Part shown: positions 38,401 to 52,200 of the stretch, one piece after another | Layout: each line of letters opens with the position of its first letter | How positions within the stretch are numbered: position 1 is the stretch's first letter | Assembly: GCA_032191485.1 (NCBI GenBank) | Contig: JAVDOI010000007.1 | Span: forward strand, 4,784,042-4,848,041 | DNA: 64,000 nucleotides | DNA from: Leptoclinus maculatus | Taxonomy: Eukaryota; Chordata; Actinopteri; Perciformes; Stichaeidae | Reading direction: 5' to 3' | Notes under the pieces: model-generated | Database searches by the model: none | Seen by the model: the letters and a program-made list of their open reading frames with translations, nothing else | Told to the model about the DNA's origin: nothing | Program-made: the position numbers and the translations under genes

Positions 38401-41400
38401 TTTTGTAACTTTTTGCATTTTTCAGCCTTCGTACTTCAACGAACTCCTCCTACAGATTTTATGCGATCAACTTTAAATTTGGTCAGGATGCTCTTAAGAC
38501 CTTTGTGATTAAAAATTATCAAAATCGTGAGTTTTCATCGAAGAACCTTGACGTGGCGTTGCGGCCATTTTGCCTCATTGTTTATGAAAAAGGAAGTTGT
38601 TATAACTCCAAGGTACATTATCCAATCCACACAAAACTTCTCATGCATGATGCTACTTCAAGCCTGAACATACTTCAATTGAAAAAAATGCAATAACTCA
38701 TAGCGCCGCCTACTGGCTAAAGGAAATGTCATATTTTATACTTTTCTTTACTCCTCTTTGCCAGGTGACCTTATGAGTCTCAAATTTGGTAAGGATAGCC
38801 TCAAGACATTGATGATGAATCACCATGAATATTGTGAGTTTTCGTTGAACGCTGTTGCCGTGGCGACGCATCGTTCGCCATGAAAAAAGAAGCTGATGGT
38901 TTAGTAGCTTAGGATGCTCAGAAATTCATGAAACGTTGTAGATGTGTCAAAGATATTGGAAGAAATATTTGATATGATTTTTGGCCTTGGCCGTTTTAAA
39001 TTGCCTCTGTAGCGCCCCCTACAATATTTCAAAAGACCAGCCCCAGCGCTACGTTTCAGCTACATGTATGAAACTTGGTAGGCACATGTATCCTATGGAG
39101 ACTTAAAAATAAGTCTCTTGGGACCATGCTCTAAACCCTACCGGAGGTCTACCACTTTGATTTTTGTGTGAATTTTCCCTTGATTTTGGACAATTTCTAG
39201 GCGCTATACTTTAACGAACTCCTCCTAGGGACTTTGTCTGATCCTCTTCAAATTTTGTCAGTACAGTCTCAAGACCATTGCGATTAAAAATTATCAAAAG
39301 CTTTACGTTTAACGGCACGGCTTAGCCGTAGCGGGCGGCTACTTTAGGTGATTCCCCGTGAAAAAAGCTGATGTAACTCAGCTGGACTTGTTCCAAACGG
39401 TCCCAAACTTCACACGCTTGATGACACTCATGGCCCGAGGATGTCTACAAGCTAATTCTCACTAGTACTCACAGCGCCACCTGCTGGCGAAAGGAAATCT
39501 GCATTTTGTGACAAACACCATCCGATTAACGCGACTTTTACACAACGTGGTTTACATTTGACACAGAGCTACATAATGCAGCGCCAGGCAGCGGATACAG
39601 GAAGCATCGGACTATTTGCAAAGCATCATTTCCAGCATCAGGCGGTCCACGCGGGATCAAAAACGTCTCACTCGCAGACGCGCCGTCCGACGGTCGCGCA
39701 CGTTCTCAGACGCGCAGGAGGGAGTCCCGCCGGCAACCCCGACGCGCGGAGGATACGAGGGCCCGTTCATCGCTGCTCGCAGCTTTAATTGTTGTTTGTT
39801 TTTAATGACCGTTCATTAAAAGCAGTGGCGGGCCATGCATTTTATCACCCTCTCCACCACCTACTGCAGGGACAGCGGAGCACTTTCTCCAACAGACTGA
39901 TCCAGCTCCGCTGTCACAAGGAAAGATACAGGAGAATATTCCTGCCCTCTGCTATTACACTTTATAACAATTCACCTCTGGCCAAATCATCCTTCACATA
40001 ACTACACACTGCTACACTGTTGTTGTTTGATGTTGGTTGATTTTTTTGCACTACTGTTTTTTTTTTTAATACTAAGAATTCTATTTCATTGTATATACTG
40101 TGCATTTTTGTTATCTTATCTTATATAATATCTCCTACTTATTTGTGTATATATTGTGCATTTTGTTATACTTAATATTTTTTCTTTATTTACTGTTACT
40201 TCGTTTGCAGAAGTATATCCTTGCTGCTGTAACATACAAATTTCCCCCTGGGGATGAATAAAGTATCCATCTATCTATCTATCTAATAACCTCATTATGA
40301 TGCCACAGCTACGGGTTATTATTTGTTTCTAGGGGTGTAACAATACACGTATTCGTATTAAACCGTTCGGTATGAGGTTTACGAACCGGACAATACGTTT
40401 GAATAATACTAGTGCATTTGGAAAATGCAGAAGCTTAAATTGTGGGAAATATAATGTTCTTTCGGTGGAGCCACTGCGCTCAACCTGGCAACCCACCCAA
40501 CGTGCTGAATGACACGCCCACCACGGAATAAAAACATTGTACTCTGGTGATGCACGTGTGTTCTGGGATGCACACTATGCTAAACTAGCTTAGCAGGAAA
40601 CCAACAGCAGCACACACGCTGAAAACTCTCCCCGCAGCGTTTAGCTGTTCCCTACTGATTCAAACAAGGCTAAAGCAATCGCCACACAATCCCCATTTCT
40701 CCAGACCATAATTATTGCTTCGTAAAATAAAACGGATACATGACTACGCGCATGCTTGATGGCCAATGCATTGAGTCAAAATCAATGTAATTAACAAAAT
40801 GACAAGAACAAACTCACAAGAACCAGTCACATATATTTATATGACAACAAAGCATGATAAATCAATCCAGCAAAAACTGCAGCGCTAAAACACGTATTCC
40901 ACCACACACTGAAGAGCACGGGCGATTCAAATATTATTCACATCAGAGGGAACAATATTAACCATATCATGAAAATGACACCATAGACAAATTAACACAG
41001 TAGTAACTAGTGGTGTAACGGATCACCCCTCACGGTTCGGATCACTCGTGAACCGCAGATCAATTGAGTAATGTTTTTTCTTTTTTTTTTTACTGCTGCT
41101 GTTCCTTTTCAAGTAACAAGTCCCTGAATATCAATGCAGATATAAACAGATATAAAGCATGTGTTCACGTGAACGGAGCAGCTTAAAAGCATTTAACGGT
41201 GAAAGTCATGGCGAGTGGAGGAACTTCAGAAGCTCCCGGCGTCATTTAAGTCGCTAGTTTGGGAGCATTTTGTCTTCCTTGTAACTTATAATGACGGATA
41301 AGGGTGGTGGACAAAACCGTTACGGTATGTAGGCATTATTTAAAGAGAAAGATACGATAACGGCAATACATCGGCATGTCCACACATATGAAGAGCCACC

Positions 41401-44400
41401 ATCCCGTCTGGTTAAAATGCTTGAGCCATGCTACGAAACCCACTTCAGTATGAAGCTTGTTCCTCTATGAAAAGGAAAAGACTGTGACCGCTTTCACCAC
41501 GGCGGAGTGATTCATAGTCCGGTGCTGCAGACACGCCCCCTCTGTGAGAGTCACACAGACACACACCTGGCGCAGGTGCTGACAGAAGTATCAGAGTGGA
41601 AGCTAGACAGGCCCAATAGTAATATCCCAGTCACCACAGAAAGGTCTACCCTCTCCCCAGACAATGTAGATATTCTCATCTTTTTGAAAATAATGTCACA
41701 GTAATGGTAAACATTATTTAATGGTAAACATTATTGTGTATTAGAATGACATAACCTGACGGGAAGTAAACACAGACCCAAGTTGTTGCCGAGCAGTTCA
41801 GTTGAAACAGTGTAAGCTAGCTCACTGGCTGTTTCTTTCTTTCAATATTGACCAAAGGACGAGGGTATCAACATACCTCATGTTGCACTTAAACTTAACA
41901 GAATTGAATATTCTTGAATGTTTTATTTTTATTTATTCATTTAATTTTGTTTCAAATTGGACATCTTCAATATTTTTGTGTTTATGTAAGACTATAGCCC
42001 AAAGTTCTTTGCTTTAAGTGTTCTTGAAGTTGTTTAATTAATAAATGGAAAGCAAAGTTATATTTGTCTCCTCCCCTTTTCTTTGTTGATCCGAAAAATT
42101 ATCCGAACCGTGATTCGATCCGAACCGTGAGGTTTGTGATCCGTTGCACCCCTAGTAGTAACGCTACTGCAGATGTAAAAACACAAAAGCAGTTTACTTA
42201 CCAAAGCTGCTGTTCACTTAAAGACAAAGTCAATCCTCCTTTTTTTGTTTACAAAGAGTTCAATGACATGGTTGTACAGAACATCGGTGTGGTTCAGTTC
42301 CAGTAAGAGGTCCTCCTGTGAACGTGTTCGTTGAGTTGTTGATCCACTCGGGTCTCAGCAAAAGTTTTCAAAAGCACCGTAGCTTGTAAGTGTCCTGCCG
42401 TGCTATGGTGTCTTGTTGCTGCCTTGGTTAGCAAATCCAGCTTAGCTCCAAACACCAAGAGGCTCAGTCGCAAATAAAATGCACTCCCAGTCATAAAATG
42501 TGCCACGCTTCTCCGACGCTGTTAGCCAGAAATACCGTTCGTACAAATGCTTTTCCTGGCTGGGTCAGGGCTGCTAGCTGTGGGGTTGACCGACCCTTTC
42601 TTACAGCTTTTCTGGAAATGGCCTTCTCCAGAAAGGCGTTGCCAGTAACTCCCAAATCCGTTTCTGCTTTGGATAAAGGCGCTGTGTCGTGCTGTAGAGT
42701 AGACTGTTGACTTTGCTTGTGCATTGCAGGCGGATTCCAGATACAGTATCTGGAAGACTAAATATCTGGGCCTGTTGGTGAGTTTGTAGGTTGGCTACAG
42801 CCAATGACGCCAGTTGAAGGGGAAACCTGGCGGAGGGGTCGCCTTGCCTGTATTCCACGTGTGTGTGTGTGTTCTATGTGTTGCATTTACAGTTGTTGTT
42901 GCATTGACGGTGTTGGATGTTTGCATGAATAATAATGGTGCAACAGATCATAAAACTCACAGATTGGATCAGCACAAAAGCAAAAAAGGGAACAAATAGA
43001 ACTTTTAGAGATCCCTGATCACGTTTTTTTTTGTGCTGATACTAATTGCCGATCATTGATGATCAATATTGTCAGATACAGATCCCTTTGTTGTTTAATA
43101 CAGCTAGTTTACAAGGCTCCAGACCATTTAATTTTTTGCCGCCCTCCCAAAAGTCGTGTTATCCTTTTACTTTGTTGTAGCTTGTGTGTTTTTTCTTCAT
43201 AAAAACACACAATTCAAACTATAAGGAAATAAAGGATTTATTTTTATTTATTAAAACAAATCTTGGCATTAGTAGTTTTTATGTATTATAATACTATTAG
43301 GAGCTAGTCTTAGGAAGTTAAACAGGTCATAAATCATCTCTAATATCTATTTATGTTGTGGATTTATTGAAGTTTCTCACCGACACTACGATTTACGAGA
43401 ATACATGTGAAACACATCATGATAACGTTATAATTTTCCTTCGCCCAATACTAATTTTCACTGAACTGAACCAGAAGGCATCATAATGTAACTGAACGGA
43501 ATCTTCATTGGCCAGAGATCGCCAACTAGAAAAGCATAAATGATCGCATATTTTACTGAATATCGAAAAATAACAATCGACAAAACTTTATTTCACACTG
43601 TGATGGTTAACGTTTAACTGTGTAATTAATCCGCTGTTCACATGTGTGCCGAACCGTGAGGGAAGATCTGTACGGATCACGGATCAACAATGGTCCTTTA
43701 TACCACTACTGAATAACCATAATGGGTCTTTCTCATTTCACGATTTCTTTTTTTTTTTTTAACCTCCTCGATTCCTTTCCTCGCCTCCTAGCCTGCTGTC
43801 TCAATTGAATATGGAGTGTGTCACAGCTGCATCATCTGTCCATTGTTGTATTTAATGGTCTCTGTCAGATGACCATAACAGTGTTCACGACGGCTTATAT
43901 ATATATTTACATGAATTCAATTTACAATGTGGAATAAGTATGATCGAATGAATATACATGTATGAATGTATATTTATATAAATATATATATTAGGATCAC
44001 GGTTCTTGAGTCACGGTTCGGATAATTTTTCGGATCATCAAAGAAAAGGGGAGGAGACAAATATAACTTTGCTTTCCATTTATTAATTAAACAACTTCGA
44101 GAACACTTAAAGCAAAGAACTTTAGGCTATAGTCTTACATAAAAACTAAAATATTGAAGATGTCCAATTTGAAACAAAATGAATAAAATTAAAACATTCA
44201 AGAATACTCAATTCTGTTAAGTTTAAGTGCAACATGAGGTATGTTGATACCCTCGTCCTTTGATCATTACTGAAAGAAAGAAACAGCCAGTGAGCTAGCT
44301 TACACTTTCAACTGAACTGAACTGCTCGGCAACAACTTGGGTCTATGTTTACTTCCTGTCAGGTTATGTCATTCAAATACACTGCAATAATGCTTACCAT

Positions 44401-46179
44401 TACTGTGAAATGGTCTACAACTTTAAAACATTTTTCAAAAAGATGAGAATATCTACATTGTCTGGGGAGAGGGTAGACCTTTCTGTGGTGACTGGGATAT
44501 TGCTGTTGGGCCTGTCTAGCTTCCACTCTACTGCTTCTGTCAGCACCTGCGCCAGGTGTGTGTCTGTGTGACTCTCACAGAGGGGGCGTGTCTGCAGCAC
44601 CGGACTATGAATCTCCCACACCGTGATGAAGTGAGCGGTCACAATCTTTTCCTCTTCAGAGAGGCCTTGAATGATCTTCATTCTGAAGTGGGTGCGTGAG
44701 GGGATTTCGTAGCGTGGCTCAAGCACTTTAACCAGATTTTGAAATCCTTTTGTTTTCCACAACAGAGTGGCCCCTGTCGCTGACAGACCAGGGTGGTGGC
44801 GCTTCATATGTGTGGACATGCCCGATGTATGGCCGTTGTCGTATGTCTTTCTATTTAAACAACGCCTACATACGCAACGGTTTTGTCCACCACCCTTATC
44901 CCGTCATTATAATTTACATGGAAGCCAAAATGCTCCCAAACTTGCGACTTAAATGACGCCGGGGGCTTCTCAAGTTCCTCCGCTCGCCATGACTTTCAAC
45001 GTTAAATGCTTTTAACCTGCTCCGTTCACGTGAACACACTACTGCTTTATATCTGTTCACTGCAACGTTGTATTGATATTCGGGGACCTGTTACTTGAAA
45101 AGGAACAGCAGAAGTATAACTTTATTACACACTATGATGATTAAACTGTACAAAAATTTTAAATACTCAATTGATCCGAACCGTGAGGGGTGATCCGAAC
45201 CGTGAGGGGTGATCCGAACCGTGAGGGGTGATCCGAACCGTGAGGGGTGATCCGAACCGTGAGGGGTGATCCGAACCGTGAGGGGTGATCCGAACCGTGA
45301 GGGGTGATCCGAACCGATCACTGATCGATCCGTGATACGTTACACCACTAATATATACAGGTGCATCACAATGAATTAGAATGTCATCGAAAAGTTAATT
45401 TATTTCAGTAATTCAATTCAAAAAGTGAAAGTCATATATTATATAGATTCATTACACCAGTGGCGGCTGGCCAATAGAGCCCCACCTTGAGCGCCCCTCC
45501 TTGAGCCACAAAAATAATAATAATAATAACAAATTATACAAATTGTCAATATTTGTGTTTTTGAAATATGTAATGTACCCAGTAATATTTGTAAAATATA
45601 TGCTTATCCTGCACGTCCTCTCCGCCTGTCTGCATGTCTCAGTAGCGCTGGGACCATCGAGAAATGGCCCACAAGAGGCGGGTCTATGAAGCAGTTTAGC
45701 CAATTGCTGATTAAAGATATAAATGAGTGACATACAATTTAGCCAATCAGCGTCCTCAAATAGATTCAGCTCCGAGTTTGCACGTCCTCGTCAGGAGGAG
45801 TCTATACAGGCCAGCGCGAGCGCGAGCGCTACTCCTCCGAGACCCGTTTGAGAGGAGAACTTTGGTGCAGATTCTCCAGGCCAAAGAGCTGATCCCAGAT
45901 CAGCCTGACCTCACAATCAGACAGCAGACTAGCGGGAAAGGGAAGCAGTACATGCGAAGCTTCTCTACTAGCTGTACACCAGAAAGGTTTGGCTAACCTG
46001 GATGCAGTCATGCTCATGCCTTAAAACAACGGGGACAGATCCAGCATGGACAGTTACGGGAGTGAGGGATGAGGAGGTAAGGAAACATGAGAACACCAGG
46101 GCACACATGGAGAACTCTGTTAAGCTACATATTAGCCAAAGTGAACATCTTTTCTTCTACATAGTTGTCCTCAGTCTCA

Positions 46180-46260
<81 letters not shown>

Positions 46261-49200
46261 CTGAATATTATTATATGATGTATATGTATCAGTGGTGGGC
46301 CGTGCATTTTATACCTGGGCCTTCACTGCTGTCCTGCAGCTGAAACACAGCTACGGTTATTATTTGTTTCATGTAAAAATGAAGCCCACACCTGTAGATA
46401 CACTAACTGGAGATAATACACCGAGAGTGCGTCTCCTTTCTTCTCTGATTGCAGCTGGGACTGCTGCGCGAGGCTTCTGTGAGAGTACCCGCCTGTGTGT
46501 GCTTTGGGGCGGCGGATGGGCTCACGGCAGCACCCGCTGCTCGTTCAGGCCAGTGTAGAAGTTACGCGCTTTAACGTAGGGCTGCCAAAATCATAATCAC
46601 GATTATTTTGATCAATATTGAGATCACGATTATTCATTAATTTTAGGGACAACATCTTTTTATTGCACTTTCACTTTTAAATGAACAAGAACACTGCTTT
46701 GCATCAAAATAAAACTTATACGGTTCTTATTTACCTGAAGCAAAATATAAATACAATTTTTACCCAAAATAAAGGGCTAACTAAAAATAAATATGCCATC
46801 ACAGAATGCAACCAAATGAAAACAATTCAGGCCTATGCAGAAAAGGCAATAACAAGGTGTTAGGCCTACAGGTTTTTGGCAAGAAACACCAGCCTGTCGA
46901 CATTTTCTGGCTTGAGAGATGAGCGAAGGCAGGTCACTACATTTCCCCCAGTGCTAAAGACCCTCTCTGAGGGGGAACTTGTGGCCGGAATGCACAAGGT
47001 AGAGTCTCTGGTGTTCCCTCCACCAGTCCAGCGGGTCATCCTCACTGTCAAGGTTGGCACACTGTATGTAAGACTGTAGCTCAGAGGCTACAGCTTGTTG
47101 TTCCTGGTGGGGAGAGGATCTTGGTGTGGTTCCCTCAGTGGTCTTGAAGAAGCTCCCCAAGGTCTTATTTTTCTTTGAAGTGCTGGGTGCATCCTCCGCA
47201 GCCTCAACGTGGGGATCAGTTGGGCCCATCTCCTTGAAAAGAGTATGGTAAATAAAATATGAATGCTAAATGTAATCTAATGAAACATATTTATCATCCA
47301 TATCCAGAAAGTAGATTACAGCACATTAAATCACTTGATTTCATAGCACATTTTAATCCACTTCATTTCATTAATTTATAATAAATTCTGTATGTAATCA
47401 CAATAATTACTAACCATGCTTGCAGTCGCAGCCATCTCAGAAGTAAGTCTGGCTTGGATTGGTCCAACCCTGTCTACACTAACGTATCTCAGCTTGAACC
47501 GTGGATCAAGAGCAGAGGCCATGTCAAGCAGTTCTTGTGTCCCAGGATCCTTGTATTTTTCATCCAGGTAGCTCAGGATTTTGGTCTTGATGGTGGTTGT
47601 TAGGCCTGGATCATCATCGTTCACTTTCAGGATAGAGGAGCTGAAAAGGTGGAGGACTGGCTTGACAAAGGAAACACTGACATACTTCTCAATGGAAAGC
47701 GCATCAGTAAACTCAGTCAGAGGGCGGAGGGATTTGTTGATGGCTTCCAGTACGTCAGTGTCCTGCCATGTTGGGATGAGGTGTCGGGCCTTTCTGTCAG
47801 TGGACAAGACTTGAGAGATGGCCCTCTGCTGCTCCAGGACTCTTGCTATCATTGCCTGCCTTGATCCCCACCTTGTGGGGCACTCAGTCTTCAGTGCATG
47901 CTCTGGAAGCTTCAGCTCCTTTTGTGCCTGTGCTAGCTCCATTTTACGCCTCCAGCTGTAGGAGAAACTGCTCACGAGCTTTTTGCAGATCCCCACTGCA
48001 CGGTCAATCCGAGGGTCTCTCATTGCATTCTCTAAAAAAGAACATGAGATTCATATGTAAAATTAAAACAGAATAAAACCTTATATATATACTCTTCCTT
48101 TTTAATGTTTTATTTTCACGTGTTCTTTTAAGATGTTTTCTTTTTTATTATTGATCTTACTCACCTATTGCTAGATGGAGCCTGTGGCCAAAGCACTGGA
48201 GCCTAGTCCATTTATTCAGAGAAGCTGCCTTGACGACGTTAGATCTGTTGTCTGTTGTAATGCAGACAAGTCTCTCCTCCTGCAAGCTCCAAGAGGCCAT
48301 CGCTTCCCTCAGTCCCTGGGCAATCGACTCTCCTGTGTGGTCTTGTGGGAAAAATGACGTCTGCAAGCATCGACTCTTCATTGCAAAATTACCGTCGATG
48401 TAGTGAATTGTAAGGGACATGTACGGCTCCATTGTTCTGCTTGACCATAGGTCAGTCGTAGTCGCAAAATACTCGACAGCTGTGACATCCCTTTGTATTT
48501 CCCCCCGACGTTTTTCATACAGAGCAGGTAATGCCTGTTTGGAGAAATAATTGCGCGATGGGATCACGTATCTCTTGTCTAGTGTCTTGACCATTTGTCT
48601 GAAGCCTTCATTGCTCACAGTATTTATTGGACACGTGTCTTTGGCCAAATGAAATGCGATTGCATCCGTTATTTCGGTGTGTCTTTGGGAGGTGGATGGA
48701 TACACTGTCGCGCTATGCAGGGTCGCTGTTATAGTTGTCTGGGTTGACGTTGGACATGGACGGAGATTCAGTGAGGCGTTAGCTTTGGCCTTCATGCACT
48801 CGTCGTACTGTGGTTTGTGGTGATATTTCAGGTGAATGAACAAGTTGGTTGTATTGCTATGCGGCGCAGACACAACTCTAACGCACTCTGTGCATATGAT
48901 TTTTTCTTGTCTTACATCACTTGCCCTAAATCCCAAAAATTTCCAGATAACGGATGATGATCCTTTTCGAGGGGCTAGCTCCTCGCCATCTGCTGCTGAC
49001 ATTTTATTTACACGACACCGTGACCGTCTGCTCTCTCTGTCGACTGCAGACAGAACTTTTTTTGAGGTTGCCGCTGCAGGGTGCGTGCATGACACCTCCC
49101 ATCTCGTTCTCCCCCTGGTGGTTGGCTGACTCTTAGTTGAGGAAGCGCTTGATTTGATATGTAGCAGAGCACGCATTTTAAACGTCAATATCGCTGACGA

Positions 49201-52200
49201 TCATGCTCATTTAATCGTGGCAGCCAAAATCGTGATCGCGATTAAAATTCAATTAATTGTGCAGCCCTACTTTAACGTCAGAGTCAAAACACCAGAAAAG
49301 TCTCCAATAACACCAGAAAAAGTCGCTAGATTTGTCGCTAGTAGCTTTTGACAAAAAAAGTCGCCATGAGGGTTTGGAAAGTCGCCAGATTTAGCGAGAA
49401 AGTCGGCAAGTTGCCAACACTGACACCGACTAAATATGTCCCCAGAGCAACATTGGACGTAACAATGGTTCCTATCACATATTAAACCAAACAAAAATCC
49501 ATCTTCATAAAAACAAGTTAATAATAATAATAAATAATAATATATAAACAAGCATATTAAAGCTACTGCAGATGTAAAAACAAACGCATTTAACTTACCA
49601 GAGCTGCTGTTCACTATTTAAAGACAAAGTCCATCCTTCTTTCTTTGTTAATAAAGAGTTCAATCTCAAGGTTGTTCAGTACATCCATGCGTTTTAGTTC
49701 CAGTAAGAAGTCCTTCTCGATTCATGGACGCCAGTGAAAACCGTCGAGCCTCCCCAGTTGTATTTCTTGAATATGTTTTAATGCGTTTGAGGGCTGAAAA
49801 TGTCCGCTCGACAGAGGCAGCAGATATTGGGATTGTCACCGCCCAACATGTCACGCTAGCCCACTGACCAGTAACGTATGGCTAGGCCAGCTAGCAGGCT
49901 CTAGCACGTCAAAGAATACGCCCAACATGTCAAACTAAAGATCTGATTGGATGAAGACTATGACAATCAACAATATCGTCCCCATTCACTTAAACTGCAA
50001 AGGGATTCACTTGTGAGGCTGCAGGCCTCGGGCCTCTCTTCTTACCTAGAGACAGAGGTGAAATCTGATTGGATAAAAGCTCTACTTAAAACAAGCTGCA
50101 CTGGAAGCAGAGCAACTGAGGAAGACAGTAACTAGACAGTAAACAAAAAGAACAGATACATTTTTACATTTTGTATGAGATTATTCCAGATGCGCGTAGC
50201 GCCCCTTTTTATTTATTTACGGCTGCCGAAAAGACTTCCGCAAAGGATACACCGGTGTTTCCTTTGCTTGGAGCTCCCTCCGCGAGCTTCCTCGATCCTC
50301 AGGATTTCTTAACAAATTAAACAACTCTTCTTATACTGTATAATTGGAAAAAGCTCCACTTGAGAACCAGCTCCCAACATTCAGTCCCGCTTCTTGTGTA
50401 ACTTAAGCATGCCATGTACCAAATACATCAGTTATGTGCTCCGGTAAAGTGTCCTCATCTGGTCCCGGCAGAGCACCTGAGCGGAATAACACAAGTGTGT
50501 TAGCTTAGCCTGAATGTTTCCATATTCATAAGCAGCCAAAGCATCTGTAACCGCTCACGTGGGAAATGTGACCCCCGTCTGTCCGTCTAACAAAGTTTAA
50601 CAACAACAGCAGTGGCGTGCGTGCATGTGCATGATCTGAAACATTCCTGTGTGCTATTGTTAGCCCGTGTTTGTATGGGTGAGGCTGTTAACAGGCTTTT
50701 AACTGCATGTTCAGCAGAAGTGTGTGTATTTGTGTGTGTGCTGTGTCATGTTTCACAGCACACACACGAGAGCAATATACAACGCATATACACTCTACTC
50801 TCTGTTCAGTTTTATACCCGCCGTCTGTAGCCAGCCAGCTCTTAGATGTAGCACAGATTAGTTCAAGTTTTCTGTTATGTGCACAGCAAGAGACAACGAA
50901 GCAGTCGTTGGCAGTGACAGTCATCGATCTCAGGCTCCCTCCAACAATGCTCATTAAATATATTTAAAAAAAAATAAGAGTATCTAAAACATAAAATTAT
51001 GCAAGTGAAAATTCAAATATAGACAAAAAATATAGGAAATTAAATAATTATTTGTTCCGAGAAGAAAACTGAATTTCTTAATTTAAAGACGTAAATTTAC
51101 GTAGAATTTTTTTTGAGATTCTCTGAAATTTGTAAATTGTTGTTAAAAATATGGAACATTCTCTGAGATTATAAAGTTATAAATTTGCTGAGAAAAAAAA
51201 CGGGGTACAAACGCCCACCGTCTGAATTTCGTTGAGCCTAAAGTAGTTGTGTTCTTCTGGAAATGATTGCCTCTGACCGAGGCGAAGTATGCATTGTACT
51301 TTATCCTCATGTTGGACCTGTTGCCAATGGGTTATCAGATAAATCCCAAAGATTGCTCTTTTTCCGACGACCTGTTTGACGGACGGCCTCTAAACGCGTC
51401 TAAGGTCCTGAAATATACATGTCTTTTATGAAGACGTTACTACAGTGTTTAGAGGTTTTCTTGTGATTTTCTGACTTTTATTTTTAAATCATACGATTTT
51501 TTCTCTATTAAATTTACGACATTAATCTCAGAGAATAACCAAGTTTTTTTTTCTCGTAAATTCTGAGTTTTTTTTCTTGTATGTATGTGAATGTTAGTTA
51601 GTCCTGATGGGCAAGGACCTTGCAGGATAGCATGGCTGCTATCAGTGTATGTATGAGTGTGTGTGAATGGGTGAATGATGACATGTAGTGTGAAAGTGCT
51701 TTGAGTGGTCGGAAAGACTAGAAAAGAGATATACAAGTATATATATATAAGTACAGACCATTTACCATTTTACCTAGTTGCACCACACACCTGTGACAGT
51801 AAGCCCGCATAAACACACTTGTTCTGTATTCTATTCATTGTACCAGTGAGAGAACAGCGCCATCATCAGGCCAAACAGAAAAACATCCCTGTGAATACAA
51901 ACTGTAACAGTCTTACATACCTCGGGTGTTGGAGAAACAACGCTTTTTATACTTTCAGACATTTCGACAGCAGAACATGGTTAACCCTCCGAACCCCAAA
52001 ACCAGCCGGCGGGATGGAAAAGCAATTGCCAAAACTACATCGTTTATCACAGCCAGAAGCTGTAAAAAACAACATTATCGTCAGATTTTCGTCTTTCTGA
52101 CAGTCCTTAAACACATCATGTGTGACGAAAGGTTCCATCAGAAAACGCAACTGAAACTAAGCTTAAAAATCTCACCACAAATAAACCGTTTACTCTAACC

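Larger units (their letters stand above)
43992..45350 (-). mobile_element. hAT, TAGGGGTGCAACGGATCAC family, copy 4, with expanded subterminal repeats
   Basis: The left end has lost about 10 bp (TAGGATCACGG), while the right end TAGTGGTGTAACG is complete. The flanks are ATATATAT (43984-43991) and ATATATAC (45351-45358). It contains a truncated transposase ORF (44415-44819, minus) and a seven-fold 19-bp subterminal repeat where copy 1 has two. Confidence 0.88.

Noticed and set aside
45173..45317. CRISPR-like array
   Set aside because: Head-to-tail 19-bp repeats without spacers, in a vertebrate hAT end.
45091..45321. SDHPSRFG repeat protein
   Set aside because: A 19-bp repeat read through in all three frames; non-coding subterminal DNA of a hAT.
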